The notes below the pieces were generated by a model. That model made no database searches. It was not told where the DNA came from and saw only the letters and a list, made by a program, of their open reading frames with translations. From assembly GCA_049325415.1 (NCBI GenBank), contig JBMOLL010000087.1, forward strand, positions 1-53,923: 53,923 nucleotides of DNA, read 5' to 3'. This stretch comes from JBMOLL01 sp049325415. GTDB lineage: Bacteria; Bacteroidota; Bacteroidia; Bacteroidales; GCA-2748055. Of the stretch, positions 49,461 through 53,923 are shown piece by piece. The position numbers were made by a program, and so were the translations under genes. Each line of letters begins with the position of its first letter. Position 1 is the first letter of the stretch.

Positions 49461-50969
49461 ATGAAAGCACTCCGAACCGGAAGTAACAGTTTTCTGATCC
49501 GCCTGCTGATGATCATCAGTGTGGCTGTTCTGACCGGTTTTTCCGTATACTGGCTGCGCGGGCAGTACCTTGAGGAAAAAAAAATGCTGACAGAAACCCT
49601 GACCGTCGAATACCACAGCGCCAGGGACCAGGTGATGGACAGCATACTCCTGTCGTTCTATATCAAACCGGCTTTGGCAGAATCCATTAGCCATATCTAT
49701 TCCGGTGACGGCACAGGGATAAAGGCTTCCAGGATCATCGTCAATGCCTCCGGGATGAAACAAAACCCACAGGACAGCACTTTTTTCAAATTCAAATGGG
49801 ATGCTACTCCCGAAAAACCGCTTTTCGAAGTCAGTGTTCCCAACGGTAAATCCCTCCCGAAGGAGCCAAAAATGAAGATGAAGACCAACGAAATGCTGAT
49901 CAGGAGTTACCAGCTGATCATGTCCCATTCCGAAGAAGGCGAAGGGGGCGACAGTGTCAGCATGGTGGTGGTATCCAATCCCGAGATGCAGGGTTTACTT
50001 GAAAAAACCTTTACCGAAAGACTTGATTCCCAGTCTTTTCCTTTCCATACCGAGTGGCAAAATGATTCCGCCGGGGAGCATAAGCACAACAGGATCATGA
50101 TCCCTGAAGAAGACTCGCCGGGCACGATACAGGTCCAGGTCACCGGAATAAATCCCTATCTGTTTAAAAAGATCATTCCGCAACTGATCTTCATCCTGTT
50201 CCTGATCGGCTTCACCTCGCTGGCCTTCTGGCTGGCCTTCCGGACGATGAAAAAGCAACTGTTGCTGAACCTGATCCGTAAAGACTTGATATCCAACATG
50301 ACCCACGAACTCAAGACGCCGGTAGCCACGCTGAAGGTGGCCCTGGAAGCGCTGGATCATTACGAGGCCCGGCAGGTCCCGGAGAAAGCAGAAGAGTACA
50401 TCCGGATTGCGGAAAATGAGATCAACCGGCTGGATGAGCTGATCGCCCGGATGCTCGACCAGGTTTTGCTGGAAGAAAGCGGTGCCGGAACAGGAAGGGT
50501 CCGGACCGATCTGTCGGAACTCGTGAAGGAATGTATCTCCGTCATGGCACCCCGTGCGGAAGCGTCGGGAGCCCGGATCGCACTGGAGGATAATACTACA
50601 CAGCCCTTCGTCCTGGCAGAACCCTGGTACCTGCAGTCGGCCATTCTGAACATCCTCGACAATAGCCTGAAATATGCCGGGGAGAACCCGGAAATCATCC
50701 TCCGGCTGGAAAACAGGGTGAACGGGGGCCTGTGCCTGTGTGTGGAAGATAACGGACCCGGTATCCCGAAGGAGTATTCGGAAAAGATCTTTGAAAAATT
50801 CTTCCGTGTCCCCTCCGGCGATGTGCATAATGTAAAGGGACACGGGCTGGGGCTCAGCCTGGCTGCTGCCGTGATGAAGCATCACAGGGGCCGGATCAGG
50901 CAGGAAAATCTGAGAGAAGGGGGATGCCGGATTATTTTGGAATTTTTACCCGAAAGGAGCGATGTATAA
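49461..50969 (+). CDS. Membrane sensor histidine kinase
   Basis: The 502-residue kinase has two membrane helices (about 11-30 and 239-260) bracketing a roughly 205-residue periplasmic sensor domain, then HisKA with H282 (SNMTHELKTP) and an ATPase domain (NILDNSLKYA, EDNGPGIP, FEKFFRV, GHGLGLSLA). I prefer the ATG at 49461 to the GTG at 49455 because the -7 box overlaps the latter. The response regulator starts 8 nt before its stop. It is divergent from the GLPGLI/outer-membrane pair, which it probably controls, so the sensor may monitor the outcome of that transport. Confidence 0.93.
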   Translation: MKALRTGSNSFLIRLLMIISVAVLTGFSVYWLRGQYLEEKKMLTETLTVEYHSARDQVMDSILLSFYIKPALAESISHIYSGDGTGIKASRIIVNASGMKQNPQDSTFFKFKWDATPEKPLFEVSVPNGKSLPKEPKMKMKTNEMLIRSYQLIMSHSEEGEGGDSVSMVVVSNPEMQGLLEKTFTERLDSQSFPFHTEWQNDSAGEHKHNRIMIPEEDSPGTIQVQVTGINPYLFKKIIPQLIFILFLIGFTSLAFWLAFRTMKKQLLLNLIRKDLISNMTHELKTPVATLKVALEALDHYEARQVPEKAEEYIRIAENEINRLDELIARMLDQVLLEESGAGTGRVRTDLSELVKECISVMAPRAEASGARIALEDNTTQPFVLAEPWYLQSAILNILDNSLKYAGENPEIILRLENRVNGGLCLCVEDNGPGIPKEYSEKIFEKFFRVPSGDVHNVKGHGLGLSLAAAVMKHHRGRIRQENLREGGCRIILEFLPERSDV

Positions 50970-51651
50970 ACTGTTTTACGTTGAAGACGAGCCGAACCTG
51001 GGCAAGATCGTTTCGGAGACGCTCGAAAAACAGGGCTTCGAGGTGTGCTGGGAAACCGATGGTTCCCGGGTTCCCGGGCGTTTTGCCTCTTTCGGTCCCG
51101 ATCTCTGTGTGCTCGACATCATGCTGCCCGGCATCGATGGCTATACACTCTGCCGGCAGCTTCACAGCCGTTATCCCTCGGTACCGGTGATCTTCCTCAC
51201 GGCCCGAACCGGTACGGAGGACCTTGTGAAGGGTTTTGAAGCCGGCGGATCGGACTATGTCAAAAAGCCCTTCAGCATGGAGGAGCTGATCGCACGGATC
51301 AGGAACCAGCTCAGGCTCCGGAACGGTTTCCGGCCCGAGCCGGATGCGATCCCCGAAGAAATCCCCCTGGGAAAATTCCTTTTCCGGCCCGGCCTGTACG
51401 AACTCGTTTCGCCGACCACCACGCACCGGCTTTCGGAAAAGGAGATGCAGATCCTCAGTCTCCTGCTGCAGCACCGGAACCGCCTTACCGACCGCCGCCA
51501 GATGCTGCTCACGGTATGGGGCGACGATTCCTACTTCAACACCCGCAACCTGGATGTGTACATCAAAAAAATAAGGAATATCCTGCGGGAAGACAGCCGG
51601 CTGGAGATCCAGACCATCAAGGGGATGGGGCATTTGTTGCTGGAGAAGTAA
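50962..51651 (+). CDS. OmpR-family response regulator
   Basis: The 229-residue regulator has a receiver domain with acidic pocket E8-D9, phospho-acceptor D52 (VLDIMLPGIDG), T80 and K102 (KKPF), then a winged-helix DNA-binding domain (LSEKEMQILSLLLQH... SYFNTRNLDVYIKKIRNIL... IQTIKGMGHLL). It overlaps the kinase gene by 8 nt and is its obvious partner. OmpR-type proteins bind tandem repeats of about 10-11 bp, which fits the AGGTTAA array at 49382-49419. Confidence 0.95.
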   Translation: MYKLFYVEDEPNLGKIVSETLEKQGFEVCWETDGSRVPGRFASFGPDLCVLDIMLPGIDGYTLCRQLHSRYPSVPVIFLTARTGTEDLVKGFEAGGSDYVKKPFSMEELIARIRNQLRLRNGFRPEPDAIPEEIPLGKFLFRPGLYELVSPTTTHRLSEKEMQILSLLLQHRNRLTDRRQMLLTVWGDDSYFNTRNLDVYIKKIRNILREDSRLEIQTIKGMGHLLLEK

Positions 51652-51840
51652 TATGATACCCGCTTCACGGTGAAACCTTATTCCAAACCTCCGCGATCGG
51701 ATTTTTCTGCGTGCCGGCCGGTTTTACCAAGATCCTAACACCAATAAATATTTCCATCGTAGGCAGGGAAAATTCTTTTTGGTTATATCTTGCAAATGCA
51801 TTAACTGAAACAAACTAAACCTGTAAAACTAACTGGAACG
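51652..51840. other. Intergenic gap
   Basis: No gene was seen. A -7-like TATCTTGC occurs about 50 bp ahead of the membrane-protein start at 51841, with a TTTTTGG stretch upstream of it, so a separate promoter for that gene is likely. Confidence 0.35.
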
Positions 51841-52605
51841 ATGACTGAATTCTTCCGTCTGACCGAACACCCCGATGTGCAGATCCCGATGTATGGCCGC
51901 ACCCACCTGATCACCGTGATTGTTATGGTGCTGCTCCTGCTGCTGGTCCTGTGGCGGCGGGATGCCATAAAAAGAATGGTTAATAACCGGCGCTTTGTCA
52001 GAACGTTTATCGTTGGGTACCTGTTGTTGGAGCTTTTTTACTGGATCCTGATCTGGGCCTATCGTACAGAGCCGTTTTATGAACGCTTTCCCCTGCATCT
52101 CTGCGGGTCGCTGTCGATCCTGATGCCGACGCTGGTCCTGCTTGACAAACGCGATCTCTTCCGTTTCTTTTCCTACTGGTCGATCGGTGCCGGGTTCATT
52201 TCCTTTGCCAATCCCGGATTTGTTTTTTATACACCGGGAGGCTGGGGTTTTTACCATTACCTGCTGCGTCACTATTTCCTTTTTCTGGCTCCAGTCATTT
52301 TTCAGATCGGGTGGGGATACCAGCATAATTACCGCCGGTTCCTGGCCTCCATAGGAACCCTGACTGTCTATGCTTTCCTGATCTTCCTTGTCGACTGGGC
52401 TACCGGGGCCAACTACATGCACCTCGGACAACACAATCCCCTGGCGATCCCCTTCCTCCCGGCCAGTTTTACCGTGTGGCCATGGTCTTATCCAAGTTTT
52501 GTCGGGGTGGGGCTTATCCTGCTGCACCTGGGATACGTGGGATTTAAATGGCTTGAGACTGCCGAAATAAAATCCCGCGTGAAAAAAGCCGGCAATATCA
52601 GTTGA
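51841..52605 (+). CDS. YwaF/TIGR02206-family integral membrane protein
   Basis: The 254-residue protein has about seven hydrophobic helices, with conserved polar residues within membrane segments: the HLCGSL segment, RHYFLFLAP, and the C-terminal AIPFLPASFTVWPWSYPSF. These match the TIGR02206/YwaF family, whose function is unknown. It has its own likely promoter and no operon partner. No catalytic role should be assumed. Confidence 0.8.
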   Translation: MTEFFRLTEHPDVQIPMYGRTHLITVIVMVLLLLLVLWRRDAIKRMVNNRRFVRTFIVGYLLLELFYWILIWAYRTEPFYERFPLHLCGSLSILMPTLVLLDKRDLFRFFSYWSIGAGFISFANPGFVFYTPGGWGFYHYLLRHYFLFLAPVIFQIGWGYQHNYRRFLASIGTLTVYAFLIFLVDWATGANYMHLGQHNPLAIPFLPASFTVWPWSYPSFVGVGLILLHLGYVGFKWLETAEIKSRVKKAGNIS

Positions 52606-52702
52606 TTATTCTTCTATATACCGTTGATACTTTGAATATTAATATCATTTCTGAGAGCTAGTCCCTGTTATTTATTACCTTTCCCTGAATATTGACTAAA
52701 AG

Positions 52703-53923
52703 ATGATCTCTGTATTCAGTCTTGCTGTTTTACCTTTCACTGATGCTGAGACCGGTAAGGAACAAACATTTCTTTCCGAAGGACTCACCTTTGAGCTTAT
52801 TCATGCGCTTTCAGAATATTCCTTTCTTCATGTCACCTCAAGGTTTTCATCTTCAAGGTTCCGTTCAGCAACAGATCTGGCGGAAATCAGGGAAAAACTT
52901 CAGGTAACCTGGCTGATCGAAGGAACCCTCGTTGTTTCCGGAAGCCATCTGTCTGTTGCCGTTCAGCTCATTGAAACTGAAACCGGGCTGATTAAAGGCT
53001 CTTTCCGGGAAACGGCCGAAAGGGAAAGTTTTGCTGCGATATCCGGGAACCTGGCACAAGCTATTGCCCGCAGGATCAGAACAAGTACAGAATCGATCTC
53101 TCTTTCCGCTCAAAATAGACCTGTTTTACCTGATGCGGCAGAAGAATTTATGAAAGGGCAGTATTTACTGAACCGGCTCGACAGCACGCATTGGAAAACC
53201 ATGCTGGATCACTTTGAACGAGCTCTTTCTCTAGATCCTTCCTATGGACGGCCAATGGTAGCCCTTTGCCACAGCTATACCTGGCTTTCTTCCATCGGGG
53301 TGATTGAACCGGTTGCTGCTCGGAATAAAATTGACCACCTCCTTCAACGATTGTTTTCTCAAAACCTCAGGATTTCCGATGTATACCTTTTACAGGCAGA
53401 AAAACACTTCTGGATCGAATGGAAACCCGTTCAGGCACTCGAAAGAATCTCCACTGCACTTGAGTTGAACCCAAGTAATTCAGCCGCCCTGGTCATGAAA
53501 GGACTGGTTTTGATTTCTCTCGGGCAGATCGAAGAAGCCATGGACGCACTATTTCTTTCCGAGCGGCTGGATCCTTTCGGGGAAAATGTCAAATACTGTA
53601 TAGGGATGGTTTACCGCTATACCGGTGATTTCGATAAAGCTTACCAATACCTTGTTAAAAGCCTGGAAATCTCTCCTCTATGGCTGGCTCCATATTTCAG
53701 CATGGTAGAGGTCCTGTGTCTGCAGCACCGTTTCGATGAGCTAAACCGGTTTATTGAAAATAGCAGGACGGTCCCGGGTTTTGAAAATATGATACCATTA
53801 TTCCGGGGACTGGGGGCTGCTTTTAACGCTGGACGTGAAGAAGCACTCTCTGTTGTTTCCGGCTTTCTCTCTTCCTCCCCGGATGAAACCATAATACCTC
53901 CTCTTTATTACTACTTTGCACAT
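52703..53923 (+). CDS. TolB-like N-domain / TPR protein, partial at right edge
   Basis: An ATG at 52703, six bases after an in-frame stop, opens a frame that continues without a stop for 407 codons to the window edge. Residues 1-125 resemble the TolB-N/FlgO-like domain found in adenylate-cyclase- and CadC-type TPR proteins (LAVLPFTD, FLSEGLTFELI, VTWLIEGTLVVSG, VAVQLIETETG). From about residue 145 TPR helices follow (HFERALSLDPSYGRPMVALCHSYTWL, RISTALELNPSNSAALVMKGLVLISLGQ, YRYTGDFDKAYQYLVKSLEISP). No DNA-binding domain precedes it, unlike many relatives, so any such domain would have to lie beyond the edge. Function is probably regulatory or scaffolding; this is open. Confidence 0.75.
   Translation, partial: MISVFSLAVLPFTDAETGKEQTFLSEGLTFELIHALSEYSFLHVTSRFSSSRFRSATDLAEIREKLQVTWLIEGTLVVSGSHLSVAVQLIETETGLIKGSFRETAERESFAAISGNLAQAIARRIRTSTESISLSAQNRPVLPDAAEEFMKGQYLLNRLDSTHWKTMLDHFERALSLDPSYGRPMVALCHSYTWLSSIGVIEPVAARNKIDHLLQRLFSQNLRISDVYLLQAEKHFWIEWKPVQALERISTALELNPSNSAALVMKGLVLISLGQIEEAMDALFLSERLDPFGENVKYCIGMVYRYTGDFDKAYQYLVKSLEISPLWLAPYFSMVEVLCLQHRFDELNRFIENSRTVPGFENMIPLFRGLGAAFNAGREEALSVVSGFLSSSPDETIIPPLYYYFAH

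Overview
The window looks like chromosomal DNA from a Bacteroidota organism, probably an environmental Bacteroidales/Marinilabiliales-type heterotroph. The evidence is a SusC/SusD pair, a hybrid two-component regulator, many lipoproteins and carboxypeptidase-regulatory-domain TonB receptors, DUF4249 and GLPGLI proteins, and promoters of the TAnnTTTG (-7) type. No rRNA, tRNA, CRISPR array, insertion sequence or phage gene was recognised. The genus assignment is inference.

Layout. (1) 417-19271 is an arabinan/arabinoside utilisation locus. A plus-strand GH51-GH43 pair faces a minus-strand set made of a hybrid two-component regulator (HTCS), a small exported protein, a surface glycan-binding lipoprotein with a duplicated module, SusC, SusD and GH43, followed by a second GH51. 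A 21-bp-spaced direct repeat lies just upstream of a good -7 box ahead of the SusCD operon and is the likely HTCS site. A degenerate copy lies ahead of the plus-strand GH51. (2) 19403-20131 is a small outer-membrane barrel. (3) 20425-28532 is a compact plus-strand cluster of four multiheme c-type cytochromes (4, 5, 11 and 12 heme-binding motifs), two NHL propellers and one large outer-membrane barrel. This is a candidate porin-cytochrome conduit for extracellular electron transfer and the most interesting system here. An atypical class I isoprenoid-synthase-fold gene follows it. (4) 29681-36117 is a minus-strand TonB receptor operon (exported protein, receptor, DUF4249 lipoprotein, MG2/plug protein), with an unknown exported protein divergent from it. 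(5) 37058-39162 is nrfHA, for respiratory ammonification of nitrite, with an FNR-like dyad in front. Exodeoxyribonuclease III follows.

(6) 40284-42044 holds two lipoproteins: a C39-like cysteine peptidase and a PKD protein. (7) 42089-45590 encodes an asymmetric heterodimeric ABC exporter. (8) 45764-51651 is a TonB-like outer-membrane protein plus GLPGLI protein, divergent from a histidine kinase/response regulator pair. A tandem 10-bp operator-like repeat lies between them. (9) 51841-52605 is a YwaF/TIGR02206 membrane protein. From 52703 a TolB-like/TPR protein runs off the right edge.

Together the genes suggest a plant- or algal-polysaccharide degrader that feeds sugars into respiration and can send electrons to nitrite and perhaps to extracellular acceptors. 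Functions are assigned by motif reading only. No database search was run.
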